DNA of 64,000 bases from Actinomycetes bacterium. Lineage in GTDB: Bacteria; Actinomycetota; Coriobacteriia; Anaerosomatales; Anaerosomataceae. Numbering within the stretch: position 1 is the stretch's first letter; each line of letters begins with the position of its first letter. The DNA lies in contig JALHJB010000013.1 of assembly GCA_022839745.1 (NCBI GenBank), positions 1-64,000 on the forward strand. The letters are read 5' to 3'. Made by a program: the position numbers and the translations under genes. This document shows positions 25,851-35,055 of the stretch, piece by piece. Below the pieces are notes generated by a model. It searched no databases and was not told where the DNA came from. It saw nothing but the letters and a program-made list of their open reading frames with translations.

Positions 25851-28559
25851 ATGTCCAAACGCACTCCGCTCGATTTCGCGTCCATCGACCGCGCCTTCGT
25901 GGTCGAAGCGGCGCACACCGTCCCGCCAGAACAGGTCCTTGAGCGCCTCGGCAGCACGCCTGAGGGTCTCAGCGCCGATGAAGCCGCGCGCCGCCAGGAT
26001 GCTGTGGGACCTAATGAGCTCCCCGAAGGCGAAAAGCGCACCATTCCCTCCATGATCCTTGATCAGTTCAAGGACTTCCTCATCCTGCTGCTGATCGCCG
26101 CCGCGCTCATCTCTGGCCCCGGATTCATGCTGCTCGGCGAACATCCCGAGTGGGCCGACGTGATCGCGATCCTCGTGATCGTGGTCTTGAACGCCACCAT
26201 CGGCGTGTTCCAGGAGTACCGCGCCGAGCGTGCGATGGAGGCGCTCCGCGAGATGGCGGGCACCGTGGCCTCGGTGCGCCGCGATGGGCGGGTGCTGGAG
26301 ATCCCCTCGAGCGAGCTCACCGTGGGCGATATCGTCCTGCTCGACGCCGGTCGCGTGGTGCCCGCCGACCTGCGGCTGATCGAAGCCGCCTCGCTTAAGA
26401 TCGCCGAGGCGGCGCTCACCGGGGAATCGCTGCCGGTGGAGAAGCAGGTGCGACCGATCGAGGAGACCGACTCCCCACTCGGCGATCGAACGTCGATGGC
26501 GTACAAAGGCACCCAGGTCGTCTACGGCCGCGGCGTGGGCGTGGTCACCGCGGTCGGCCTCGGCACCGAGCTCGGCAAGATCGCCGGACTGCTCGGCGCG
26601 AAGACCGACCAGACCACGCCGCTACAGAAGCGGCTCGCGGCGTTCGGCCGCACGCTCGGCATCGTTGCGATCGGTCTCACCGCGATCGTGTTCGCCATCG
26701 GACTGCTCCGCGGCGAGGACGTCATGACGATGTTCATGACCGCCGTCTCACTCGCAGTAGCCGCCGTGCCCGAGGCGCTGCCGGCCATCACCACCATCGC
26801 ACTCGCCTTCGGCGCCAGCCGCCTCGTCAAGCAGAGCGTGCTCGTGCGCAAGCTGCCGGCGGTCGAGACGCTCGGCTCGGTCACCTACATCTGCACCGAT
26901 AAGACCGGCACGCTCACCGTCAACAAGATGACCGTCGAGCACGTGGCCGCGGGCGACACCACCCCCGGCGCGCTCGAGCGGAGCGGGTCGGCGGCCGAGG
27001 GCTGGCACTGGCTCGCCCACGCATTCGCGCTCTCCAACGACGTGAGCGGCGAGGGCGATGCGCTCGTAGGCGACCCCACCGAGATCGCGTTCTACGTGGC
27101 AGCCGAGAAAGCGGGCTTCACGCGCGCCGAGCTCGACGCCGAGATGCCGCGCTCGGCCGAGATGCCGTTCGACTCGGACCGCAAGCTCATGACCACTGTG
27201 CACAAGCTGCCCGACGGCGGCTACGTGTCGTTTACCAAGGGCGCTGCCGAGGCGATCGTCGAGCGTGCGGTCGATGTGATCGACGGCGCGGGCAACCGCA
27301 CGCCGGTGGACGCTGCCAGTGCGGCCACGCTCGTGGAGCAGTGGTCCGAGCAGGGTCTGCGTGTCCTCGCCTTCGGCATGAGGAAGCTCGACGAACTCCC
27401 CGCCGACCACGAGATCGCCGAGCTCGAGAGCAACCTCACCGTGATCGGCTACGCGGGCCTCGTGGATCCGCCGCGCGAGGAGGCTGCCGCCGCGGTGGCC
27501 ACCTGCAAGACGGCCGGCATCATCCCCGTGATGATCACCGGCGACCACCCCGCCACTGCGCTCGCCATCGCCAAGCGACTCGGCATCGCGGACCACAAGG
27601 AGCAGATGATCACGGGAACCGAGCTCGACGCGCTCTCCCTCGAGGACTTCGAGGGCCGCGTCGCGGGCATCCGCGTGTACGCGCGCGTGGCACCCGAGCA
27701 GAAGCTCAAGATCGTGCAGGCGCTCCAGGACCGCGGCGAATACGTGGCCATGACCGGCGACGGCGTGAACGATGCGCCCGCGCTTTCCAAGGCCGACATC
27801 GGCGTGGCCATGGGCATCACCGGTACGGACGTGGCCAAAGAGGCCTCGGACATGGTGCTGCTCGACGACAACTTCACGTCGATCGTGGGTGCGGTGAAGG
27901 AAGGCCGCCACATCTTCGACAACATCCGCAAGTTCATCAAGTACGCGATGGCCGCCAACTCGGGCGAGATCTGGACGATCCTGCTCGCCCCGCTCGTGGG
28001 GCTGCAGATCCCGCTGCTGCCGATCCACATCCTGTGGGTCAACCTGGTGACCGACGGCCTGCCCGGCCTCGCACTCTCGAGCGAGCCCGCCGAGAAGAAC
28101 ATCATGCGCCGTCCGCCGCGCGCTCCCAACGAGAGCATCTTCGCCGATGGGCTCGGCATCCACATGGTGTGGGTCGGCCTGGTGATGGGCGCCGCCACGC
28201 TGTTCACCCAGGCGATGTACATCGATCACGCCAAGGGTCACTGGCAGACGATGGTCTTCACGGTGTTGTGCCTGAGCCAGATGGGTCACGTGCTCGCTGT
28301 GCGCTCCGACCGGGAGTCGTTCTTCAAGCAGGGCTTCCTCTCGAACAAGCCGCTCGCCGGCGCTGTGCTGCTCACGTTCGTGTTGCAGCTCGGAACCATC
28401 TACACCCCGGTGCTCAACGAGAAGGTGTTCAAGACCCAGCCGCTCACGTGGGACGAGCTGCTCGTAGCGCTCGCGATCTCGAGCGTGGTGTTCTGGGGCG
28501 TGGAGCTCGAGAAGCTCATCAAGCGGCGGATCGACGCAAAGGCGCTCGCGGCCGCTTAG
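25851..28559 (+). CDS. P2-type cation ATPase (Ca2+/Mn2+ exporter)
   Basis: 902 aa from ATG 25851, with GGAGG upstream; the frame is open further 5' through the riboswitch, which is not coding. P2 features are GVFQEYRAERAMEAL, LTGESLPVEK, the intramembrane AAVPEALPAI, CTDKTGTLT, MITGDHPATALAIA and TGDGVNDAPALSKADIG, plus the C-terminal helices of Ca-ATPases. It resembles bacterial PacL/YoaB. The riboswitch argues that Mn2+ efflux is at least one job. Confidence 0.92.
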   Translation: MSKRTPLDFASIDRAFVVEAAHTVPPEQVLERLGSTPEGLSADEAARRQDAVGPNELPEGEKRTIPSMILDQFKDFLILLLIAAALISGPGFMLLGEHPEWADVIAILVIVVLNATIGVFQEYRAERAMEALREMAGTVASVRRDGRVLEIPSSELTVGDIVLLDAGRVVPADLRLIEAASLKIAEAALTGESLPVEKQVRPIEETDSPLGDRTSMAYKGTQVVYGRGVGVVTAVGLGTELGKIAGLLGAKTDQTTPLQKRLAAFGRTLGIVAIGLTAIVFAIGLLRGEDVMTMFMTAVSLAVAAVPEALPAITTIALAFGASRLVKQSVLVRKLPAVETLGSVTYICTDKTGTLTVNKMTVEHVAAGDTTPGALERSGSAAEGWHWLAHAFALSNDVSGEGDALVGDPTEIAFYVAAEKAGFTRAELDAEMPRSAEMPFDSDRKLMTTVHKLPDGGYVSFTKGAAEAIVERAVDVIDGAGNRTPVDAASAATLVEQWSEQGLRVLAFGMRKLDELPADHEIAELESNLTVIGYAGLVDPPREEAAAAVATCKTAGIIPVMITGDHPATALAIAKRLGIADHKEQMITGTELDALSLEDFEGRVAGIRVYARVAPEQKLKIVQALQDRGEYVAMTGDGVNDAPALSKADIGVAMGITGTDVAKEASDMVLLDDNFTSIVGAVKEGRHIFDNIRKFIKYAMAANSGEIWTILLAPLVGLQIPLLPIHILWVNLVTDGLPGLALSSEPAEKNIMRRPPRAPNESIFADGLGIHMVWVGLVMGAATLFTQAMYIDHAKGHWQTMVFTVLCLSQMGHVLAVRSDRESFFKQGFLSNKPLAGAVLLTFVLQLGTIYTPVLNEKVFKTQPLTWDELLVALAISSVVFWGVELEKLIKRRIDAKALAAA

Positions 28560-28957
28560 GTTCCGAGCCACCCTAAGAGTTCGGCTATGCGCCGCTCGTC
28601 CGCACCTTCGACGAGCGGCGCAACCGCTTTCAGGAGCACACACGCACGATCGCGCTCGGAGGATGCCTCGGCTGTACGGCCCCGCATCGCGAGCGCGTCA
28701 GCGCGCGCCACCAGCAGCTCGGCCAACATGTGCGCGCGGAAGGTGTCGAGCGCGCCACCCGCCGAGAGCAGCGCAACGAGCCCGTCGCCGGTAAGGGCGT
28801 CGAACAGGTCCGGATCGGTCTCCAACAGCTCACCGGCCGCCTCGCGCGAAAGTTCGATGGCCTCATCGGGCCGACGCTCCCGAAGCGCGCTCACGAGGCG
28901 CCTGAGCACGTCACCCATCTGCTCGATCTGCCTCAGCAGCCAGTCGGTCTGGTACAC
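28556..28957 (-). CDS. DUF6483-like protein
   Basis: 133 aa from GTG 28957, one base after the CDGSH gene stop. It begins VYQTDWLLRQIEQMGDVLRRLVSAL, the usual start of DUF6483-type proteins in anaerobes. The remainder is helical, TPR-like, with little charge pattern. The function is unknown. Its 3' end overlaps the convergent ATPase gene by four bases. Confidence 0.65.
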   Translation of the reverse strand: MYQTDWLLRQIEQMGDVLRRLVSALRERRPDEAIELSREAAGELLETDPDLFDALTGDGLVALLSAGGALDTFRAHMLAELLVARADALAMRGRTAEASSERDRACVLLKAVAPLVEGADERRIAELLGWLGT

Positions 28958-28958
28958 G

Positions 28959-29444
28959 TCAGTCTGTCCGCTCCGTGAGGCCCACGTCCCAGTGCTTGCC
29001 ATCGCACAACGGCTTGTTGCGCGATTCCCCGCAGCGGCACAGCGTGATGATCTCCTCAACGCTTGCACCGTCGGGGTCGACCCAGGGGCGCTTGCTGCAG
29101 TCGAAGACCGTCGGGAGCTCAAGCACGCAGTACTCGACGTGCGCGCACAATGCCCGGTTGTCGTGGATGGTCACGCGGCTGCCCACATGGTCCACGAGCT
29201 TCCCGGCGCCGGCCTTCCACTTCTTGTCGCCTGTGAAGCCAGCCGCCACATGCGAGCCGTCGCAGAACGGCTTGCGCTCGGAGCGTCCGAAGCGGCACAA
29301 CAGCGCGCTGTCGCGGATGGGGATCTGGCTTCGGTCAGGACCCTGGAACGCGCCCTGATGCTCGGGGTCCGACCCCCGGCGGTAGCGCAGCGGACCGTCC
29401 TCAAGCGGTTCGATGTGCGGACCCCGACCCGTCTCGCTGCTCAT
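28959..29444 (-). CDS. Dual CDGSH iron-sulfur protein
   Basis: 161 aa from ATG 29444 (AAAGG upstream). It has two CDGSH motifs: LCRFGRSERKPFCDGSH and LCRCGESRNKPLCDGKH, each with the three Cys and one His that hold a [2Fe-2S] cluster. Between them CAHVEYC and FDCSKRPWVDPDGAS look like the [4Fe-4S] mono-cluster (Fer4_19) element found with CDGSH proteins. It is likely a redox or Fe-S transfer protein, co-transcribed with the DUF6483-like gene. Confidence 0.88.
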   Translation of the reverse strand: MSSETGRGPHIEPLEDGPLRYRRGSDPEHQGAFQGPDRSQIPIRDSALLCRFGRSERKPFCDGSHVAAGFTGDKKWKAGAGKLVDHVGSRVTIHDNRALCAHVEYCVLELPTVFDCSKRPWVDPDGASVEEIITLCRCGESRNKPLCDGKHWDVGLTERTD

Positions 29445-29601
29445 CTGTGCACAACCTTTCGCGTCGCGCCGACACACCGAGGATACCGGGCGTGCACTGG
29501 CGTGTGGACGTATGCGTCGTTGACACGGGCGCGATCCGATCGCGCGCGACCGTTGCTCGTGTATCCTCGCGAGAGACCGTCCGCCACCGTTTGGAGGCTC
29601 A

Positions 29602-30555
29602 GTGCCACTCGGAAACCACCCGAAGCTCGTCCGCTACGACGATTTGCTGGACATGTGTGGCGACACCGCACACCCCACGCCGCTGGTGCGACTGAGCGCA
29701 CTGCAGCCCAACCCATCGGCCGATCTGTATGTGAAGTGCGAGTGGACGAATCCCTTCGGCTCGATCAAGGACCGCACCGCCAAGTGGCTGCTGAACGGCC
29801 TTGCCGAGCGTGGACAGCTTCAGGGCAAGACCATCGTGGAGGCAACGAGCGGCAATACGGGCATCGCCCTTGCGGCGATCTGCGCGCGCCTCCGTGTTCC
29901 GATGGTCGCTGTGGCGCCTCACAACCTGTCGCCCGAGAAGAACGCCCTGCTCCGGGCATTCGGGGCGGACGTACGGCTGACTCCCGCCAACGACGACTCG
30001 GGCCTGCACCCGATGGACGTGGCGTTCCGGATGGCGGCGGCGATCCGCGACAGCGACCCCGACCGGTACGTCATGCCTAACCAGTACGACAACGCTGATA
30101 ACGCGCGCGCCCACTATGAGTCGACCGGACCCGAGATCTGGGCTCAGACCGAAGGGCGCATCATGCACTTCTTCGCTGGCTTCGGCACGTGCGGCACGCT
30201 CGTGGGAACCAGCCGCTACCTGAAGGAGCAGAACCCCGGGATCCGCACGATCGGCGTGCAGCCGGTACGAGGTCACCACATCTCCGGCCTGAAGAACATG
30301 GAAGAGACCGCGGTGCCCGCGAACCTCGATATGTCACTGGTCGACGACATCGTCTGGGTGGACGATGACATGGCCGACGAGACCACACGCCGCCTCTACC
30401 GCGAGGAGTCGCTGATGGTAGGCCCTTCCGCCGGTGCGATCATCGCCGGTGCGCTCGCGTACCTCGGCGACACGGCACTCGGCGGCATCGCCGTGGCCAT
30501 CGCTCCTGACAGCGGCCAGAAAGCGGCAAGCTATCTCATGCAGATCATGGAGTAG
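29602..30555 (+). CDS. Cysteine synthase-like PLP enzyme
   Basis: 317 aa from GTG 29602, preceded by TTTGGAGG. The fold-type II PLP site is NPFGSIKDRTA with Lys56, the phosphate/asparagine loop ATSGNTGIALAAI, and later FFAGFGTCGTL and GPSAGAIIAGAL. It belongs to the CysK/CysM/CBS group. Cysteine from O-acetyl- or O-phosphoserine is likely, but no serine acetyltransferase is nearby to settle it. Confidence 0.88.
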   Translation: MPLGNHPKLVRYDDLLDMCGDTAHPTPLVRLSALQPNPSADLYVKCEWTNPFGSIKDRTAKWLLNGLAERGQLQGKTIVEATSGNTGIALAAICARLRVPMVAVAPHNLSPEKNALLRAFGADVRLTPANDDSGLHPMDVAFRMAAAIRDSDPDRYVMPNQYDNADNARAHYESTGPEIWAQTEGRIMHFFAGFGTCGTLVGTSRYLKEQNPGIRTIGVQPVRGHHISGLKNMEETAVPANLDMSLVDDIVWVDDDMADETTRRLYREESLMVGPSAGAIIAGALAYLGDTALGGIAVAIAPDSGQKAASYLMQIME

Positions 30556-30588
30556 CGGCGGAGGTTCGCGGTCAGCCGTTCCCGGGAA

Positions 30589-31440
30589 TCACACATCCAC
30601 ATCGCGCAGCATGCGCGCACCACCGATCGCCGATCCCACCAACAGCACTGTCCAGCACAGCAGACTCGACCACAGCGGAAGCGGATCATCGACGACCACC
30701 GCAGAGTGGGCGGCCTCCATCAGTCTATAGGGTAGGCTCACCCACGAGTACCACGATGCATGGATGAACCAACTGAGAATGCGATCGACAAGTGTCACCC
30801 CAACGGCAGCCAGCCCGGGAAGCCAGCTGAGCGGATAGCGCACTGTCAGCGCGAGTATCCCCATACCGATCGCCGCAAAGCCAAGGGCCAGATACAGCGA
30901 TGTGCCGACCTCTCGGACCAGCATGTCCGCATCCCGCGCGGGTGGAGTGAAGAACAGCTGCGTGCTGACACTGGCACCCTCTTTGACCGTGCCCAAGGCT
31001 AGCTCCGATGGCTCGCGCGACAGCGTACCGCCACCGTACACTCCGACTGCGATGCATGCACCGAGTGCGCCCGCCTGGAAGACGACCGATGCCAGAAGCA
31101 TCGGGACGATCTTTGCCACCCACCACTGCAGCCGGCCGCCCGAACGCACCATCATCACGTGTGCGAACCGGGTTTCTCGATCACGTGCAGGACTGTCGCA
31201 GGCGATCAGGACGAATGTCGTCAGCATCAGGAAGCAGACGAGAAACGCGTTGTTCATGAGCGCGGCGTGAACGTCGTACACCGTCCATTTCCCCAGGTGC
31301 GCGGCGACCACATGCCCGGCGATCTCATCGGCTGCCAACTTGGCGGCAACCCCCCAGATGAGAAGCCCTGCCATCCACCGCCGCGAGAAGAAGAGCCGTG
31401 CGAGCTCGATGCGAATGAGCGCGAACGTCTGCCTCATCAT
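30589..31440 (-). CDS. ABC transporter permease (ABC-2 like)
   Basis: 283 aa from ATG 31440, overlapping the ATPase stop by ATGA. About six membrane helices; it begins MMRQTFALIRIELARLFFSRRWMAG. The large extracytoplasmic loop around residues 125-170 is typical of ABC-2 permeases. It is the third gene of a three-gene exporter operon. The cargo is unknown. Confidence 0.8.
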   Translation of the reverse strand: MMRQTFALIRIELARLFFSRRWMAGLLIWGVAAKLAADEIAGHVVAAHLGKWTVYDVHAALMNNAFLVCFLMLTTFVLIACDSPARDRETRFAHVMMVRSGGRLQWWVAKIVPMLLASVVFQAGALGACIAVGVYGGGTLSREPSELALGTVKEGASVSTQLFFTPPARDADMLVREVGTSLYLALGFAAIGMGILALTVRYPLSWLPGLAAVGVTLVDRILSWFIHASWYSWVSLPYRLMEAAHSAVVVDDPLPLWSSLLCWTVLLVGSAIGGARMLRDVDV

Positions 31441-32384
31441 TCGCCCACCGCCTCCATGTAGGCGCGCTCGAGACCGTTCCCATCCCGGTAGATCGCCTCT
31501 ATGCCTACGCCTGCACCCACAAGGGCACGGATGACATCGGGCACGCACTCGTGCACTTTGACGCGCATCCGAAGGGGTCCTTCACGCCCGATGACTTCAA
31601 GTGCGGTGATGCACGCTGCCCGCTCGATGTCCGAGGGCTCTGCCACCTCGAGCACCATCGTCGAACGCGAGTCAGCATCTCCCGGTGCGTAGACACGCCG
31701 TGCCCGACCTCCGTGCATGAGGACCACGCGGTCACACACGGCCTCGACCTCAGCAAGCAGGTGGCTGGTAAGCAGAACGCCCATGCCGTCACGATCCGCC
31801 AACTCGCGTACGAGACCGCGCATCTCGACTATCCCAAGCGGGTCGAGACCGTTGGTCGGTTCATCAAGCACGACCAGCGCCGGTCGCTCCCCGATCGCCT
31901 GTGCGAGCGACAGCCGCTGCCGCATGCCCAGGGAATAGGTGCGTACGGCCTTGCGCTCGGATGGATCGAGCCCGACCCGCTCCAGCACGTCACAAGCGGT
32001 CGAGCCGTCCACGACACCTCGGATGCTGAAGAGCAGCTCCAGGTTGCGTCTGGCGTTGAGTGTCTCGATGAACATAGGCCGTTCCACCATGAGTCCCATG
32101 AACGGGACCCGACCCGTGGTGGCAGTTATATCTCGACCGAGGACCGTGCCCTCGCCGCGTGACGGCCGTGACATGCCGGATAGGATGCGGATCAGCGTAG
32201 TCTTGCCGGCGCCGTTAGGACCGACAAGCCCCACGACCTCCCCCGGCCTGACGGTCATAGCGACGTCCTCCAGGACGGTCGTGGACCCGTAGATCTTGCC
32301 CACCCCGCGGACATCGATGAGTGGGCCAGCCACCTTCGACCTTTCGGGGACGGACGTCGTTGTGTCGAAGATCGTCTCGTTCAT
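31437..32384 (-). CDS. ABC transporter ATP-binding protein
   Basis: 315 aa from ATG 32384, overlapping the upstream permease by ATGA. Walker A is GPNGAGKTT, the signature YSLGMRQRL, Walker B LVVLDEPTNGLDP, then the H-loop LTSHLLAEVE. The C-terminal 90 residues form the accessory domain common in ABC-2 exporters. It sits between two permeases. Confidence 0.92.
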   Translation of the reverse strand: MNETIFDTTTSVPERSKVAGPLIDVRGVGKIYGSTTVLEDVAMTVRPGEVVGLVGPNGAGKTTLIRILSGMSRPSRGEGTVLGRDITATTGRVPFMGLMVERPMFIETLNARRNLELLFSIRGVVDGSTACDVLERVGLDPSERKAVRTYSLGMRQRLSLAQAIGERPALVVLDEPTNGLDPLGIVEMRGLVRELADRDGMGVLLTSHLLAEVEAVCDRVVLMHGGRARRVYAPGDADSRSTMVLEVAEPSDIERAACITALEVIGREGPLRMRVKVHECVPDVIRALVGAGVGIEAIYRDGNGLERAYMEAVGE

Positions 32385-33154
32385 TGGTTCTCCCGCACTC
32401 TTAGAAGCACGTAGGTTGCAGTGGCCGTCAGCCCGAAGACCCCTACCCAGTAGGCAAAGGTGGTGAGTGGTGTTGCCCACTCTGCGAAGACGTTGAGCAC
32501 GGCTACTCGCTCGCCGGGATTGATCGGGCCCGGGAGCGCGAACATGAAGGCCAGGTACGCGACCGTCGCCCCAACCTGCGAAACGGTTCGCCCCGCGCCT
32601 AGGGCCGCCAAGAGCATCGTGCTGGTGCTGGTGGCCGCAGCGGCCAGACCAAGGATCAGGACCACCCCGAATCCGAGAAGCACGGGGGCCGACGAGGCCA
32701 AATCCCTGCCCCACGGGACCACGCTCCCCGCGTGCGTGGGATCCCACGGTGCGATCAGCACGGCCGCCAGCAACCACACAGCAGCCAGCACGATCAACAG
32801 TGCGGTCGAGCTCAGGTAGGCTGCGCCGAGCTTCGCCGCGAACCACCGCCAGCGGGAGCCCGCACGCGTGATGAGCAAGGAGGCGAGACCCGACTCAAGA
32901 TCCTCGGCGAGAGTGCCCCCGATGATGAGCGGCCATGCCAGGAAGTAGACCCCAGCGTTGTCGATCTCGGTGAGCCAGAGCATCGACCCACTGTACGGAA
33001 CGGGTCCAGCGGTACCCGCTCCGATCACCAGATCCGATGCTCGCGCAAGCATCGAACCGACCCCGAACATAAGCATGACAAGCCCTGCGACCCAGTATCG
33101 CCACCGCGTCATCAGCCTGACGGCCTCGTGCCGCAACGCGCCAAGTCCCCGCAT
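32381..33154 (-). CDS. ABC transporter permease
   Basis: 257 aa from ATG 33154 with GGGGGGAGG upstream. Six hydrophobic segments; it starts MRGLGALRHEAVRLMTRWRYWVAGLVMLM. It is the first gene of the exporter operon, so this transporter has two different permease chains. A very stable hairpin lies immediately upstream and may partly separate it from the secreted-protein gene. Confidence 0.8.
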   Translation of the reverse strand: MRGLGALRHEAVRLMTRWRYWVAGLVMLMFGVGSMLARASDLVIGAGTAGPVPYSGSMLWLTEIDNAGVYFLAWPLIIGGTLAEDLESGLASLLITRAGSRWRWFAAKLGAAYLSSTALLIVLAAVWLLAAVLIAPWDPTHAGSVVPWGRDLASSAPVLLGFGVVLILGLAAAATSTSTMLLAALGAGRTVSQVGATVAYLAFMFALPGPINPGERVAVLNVFAEWATPLTTFAYWVGVFGLTATATYVLLRVRENQ

Positions 33155-33167
33155 ATCGCCTCCCCCC

Positions 33168-33193
33168 GCGGGGGCGGCCCCCGCCGCCCCCGC
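33168..33193 (-). terminator. G/C hairpin between secreted protein and ABC operon
   Basis: A perfect 11-bp stem, GCGGGGGCGGC with its complement around a 4-base loop, lies 17 bases after the stop of the secreted-protein gene and 14 bases before the permease ATG. It has no T-run. It could end or attenuate transcription, or hide the permease ribosome site. Confidence 0.5.
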
Positions 33194-33209
33194 ACACTCC
33201 TGCACGCGA

Positions 33210-33605
33210 TCAGTAGTTCCAGACCCACGTACCCTCGGCCAGGATATCGGCAGTGTTGAATCTGGCCGAGTCCATGCGCACCACGATGTAGCGGGTGCTT
33301 GCCGTGGCGTTGTACCAGAGGTCGGTCAGGGGCGCATACGCTCCACCGGGGTAGACCGTGACAGTCGAGCCGATGGGCTGGCGAGACGTATTGCACACAG
33401 CGAACCTGATCGGCTTGCCGCCAGAGTACTTGTGCTTCACCCCGAAGTCCTTGTAAGCCGCGACGGCCTTGCTCGTCGTGTACTTGTCGACCTGGAACCT
33501 CGGCACGATGATCGTGTAGTTCTGGGTGCTCGCCGCGAATGCCGACGCGGTGCTTCCGAAGGCAAGAGCGAGCGCAAGCATGCTGATAACGATTATCTTC
33601 TTCAT
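33210..33605 (-). CDS. Secreted protein of unknown function
   Basis: 131 aa from ATG 33605 (GAGGAGTCGAG leader). A clear Sec signal, MKKIIVISMLALALAFGSTASAFA, has a probable cut after the Ala-x-Ala near residue 25. The mature ~105 residues are beta-rich with many Thr/Tyr and one Cys. I do not recognise the family. Its position before an ABC exporter may mean that both respond to the same stress, or only adjacency. Confidence 0.7.
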   Translation of the reverse strand: MKKIIVISMLALALAFGSTASAFAASTQNYTIIVPRFQVDKYTTSKAVAAYKDFGVKHKYSGGKPIRFAVCNTSRQPIGSTVTVYPGGAYAPLTDLWYNATASTRYIVVRMDSARFNTADILAEGTWVWNY

Positions 33606-33864
33606 CTCGACTCCTCGATTGGTTGAACTGGTCCGACCGGGAGACCGGGACCCTCGCCATTCCTCCTGCTGCACCTGCGACCCTCCCCTCGCGTGCCGAT
33701 CGACCACCCGACGGCGATGCCCCTTTGGCTGGGGACGTCACTGTACACGAAGCATACGAGCACGACCTTACCGGTTTCTTAACCACCAGCACCGTACGCG
33801 CGTGGAGCATCGGAGGACCCCGCCCGGATCGCCGGACGGAGCTCTTCGGCTCACATCATGGGCG

Positions 33865-34380
33865 TCACTTCGTGACCAGGATGATCCCCATCTGCGTACC
33901 CGCACCCTCGGACGCCATGGTGATGGACGCCTCGATGTCGCCCTTCGTCACACTCATGATGTAGGTCTCGTCACCGCCGTCGGCGGCGCTCACGTCGCTC
34001 ACTTCGGTCCACCCGTCCGCGAACTCGGCCTTGTACCAATCGTGCAGCTCGCCCGGCGGAAGCTCGGAGGTGAGGTTCACGTAGTAGGTCGTGCCGTCGG
34101 TGCCGCTGATGCTTGATGCCGAGTCGACCGGCACCTCATCGTGCATCGGGAAGTCGTCAGGGAAGCCGTCGGGCAGCTCCGCACCGCCGCCCTCGATGGC
34201 GACATCGCCGTCCTCGCCGCTGATGGTGACGCTGTCTCCTTCGACCTCGACGTCACCGCCTACCACCGCACCGGCGATCCCCTCACCGATCTCCTCGCCG
34301 ATCTTGTCCTCGGCCGCTGAGCATCCCGCAACGGTGAGGGCGAGCACTGCCACCAGCAGACCGAGCAGCAACCGCTTCAT
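33865..34380 (-). CDS. Lipoprotein of unknown function
   Basis: 171 aa. The lipobox is LTVAGC (Cys20) after a short hydrophobic signal. An acidic, Gly-rich segment (~30-65) with beta repeats (VEVEGDSVTISGEDGDVAIEG) leads to a C-terminal domain, TTYYVNLTSELPPGELHDWYKAEFADGW. That pattern is seen in many actinobacterial and Dehalococcoides-type lipoproteins. It is exported and membrane-anchored; the role is unknown. Confidence 0.75.
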   Translation of the reverse strand: MKRLLLGLLVAVLALTVAGCSAAEDKIGEEIGEGIAGAVVGGDVEVEGDSVTISGEDGDVAIEGGGAELPDGFPDDFPMHDEVPVDSASSISGTDGTTYYVNLTSELPPGELHDWYKAEFADGWTEVSDVSAADGGDETYIMSVTKGDIEASITMASEGAGTQMGIILVTK

Positions 34381-34496
34381 GAGCGATCGTCCCCCTTCAC
34401 ATCACATTGCCGAGGCGTGTGACACGAGCGCGCAACACACGTACCCTCGGTAGTGTCGCGACCGGGCATATACATCTCTGGAAAGGGGTGGTATCG

Positions 34497-34967
34497 ATGA
34501 TGGCCAGCATCATGACGACGAAACCGACGATGGTCGCCTACCTGCCGATGCGGGGTGCGTACGACCAGACGTCGGCCGGGTACGGCCACCTGTACGGATG
34601 GATCGAGGCCCACGGGCTCAAGCCGAAGGGCATGCCCGCCGCCGTGTACTTCAACATCCCGAACGAACCCAACGGCGCCGATGCGGTCTGGGAGCTGCAG
34701 GCCCCGATCGCCGACGAGGTCGAGGAGTCGGCGCCCGATGAGGACAGGGTCGGCCTGCGGCTGATCCCGGCCATGCAGGTGGTGTCGGCCACACACAAGG
34801 GACCATACGACAGCGTGCTCCCCACGTACCAGGCGCTCTGGGCGTGGATCGAGGACAACGGGTACGAGATGGCCGGTCCGCCGATGGAGCGTTACCTGAA
34901 CGACCCGGATGAGGTCGGGCCCGACGAGTGCCTCACCGAGATCGTCATGCCGATCAGCAAGCCCTGA
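34497..34967 (+). CDS. GyrI-like small-molecule binding protein
   Basis: 156 aa from ATG 34497 (AAAGGGG upstream). It is a single SHS2/GyrI effector-binding domain: VAYLPMRGAYDQTSAGYGHLYGWIEAHGL, then AVYFNIPNEP, and the second half VVSATHKGPYDSVLPTYQALWAWIEDNG. It lacks any DNA-binding domain, so it is a stand-alone ligand binder like YdeE/SbmC. The ligand is unknown. Confidence 0.82.
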   Translation: MMASIMTTKPTMVAYLPMRGAYDQTSAGYGHLYGWIEAHGLKPKGMPAAVYFNIPNEPNGADAVWELQAPIADEVEESAPDEDRVGLRLIPAMQVVSATHKGPYDSVLPTYQALWAWIEDNGYEMAGPPMERYLNDPDEVGPDECLTEIVMPISKP

Positions 34968-35055
34968 CCGCTGCTCATGTGCCTCGGCGCCAAAAACCCC
35001 AGCACGGATAGCGCCGTCTTATAGCCAGATTGCTCACGAAACGAGAAGGTGGGCC

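Noticed and set aside
26748..28643. 631-codon minus-strand frame opposite the P2-type ATPase
   Set aside because: Low-complexity His/Arg/Glu-rich translation with no motif, lying fully over a well-supported ATPase.
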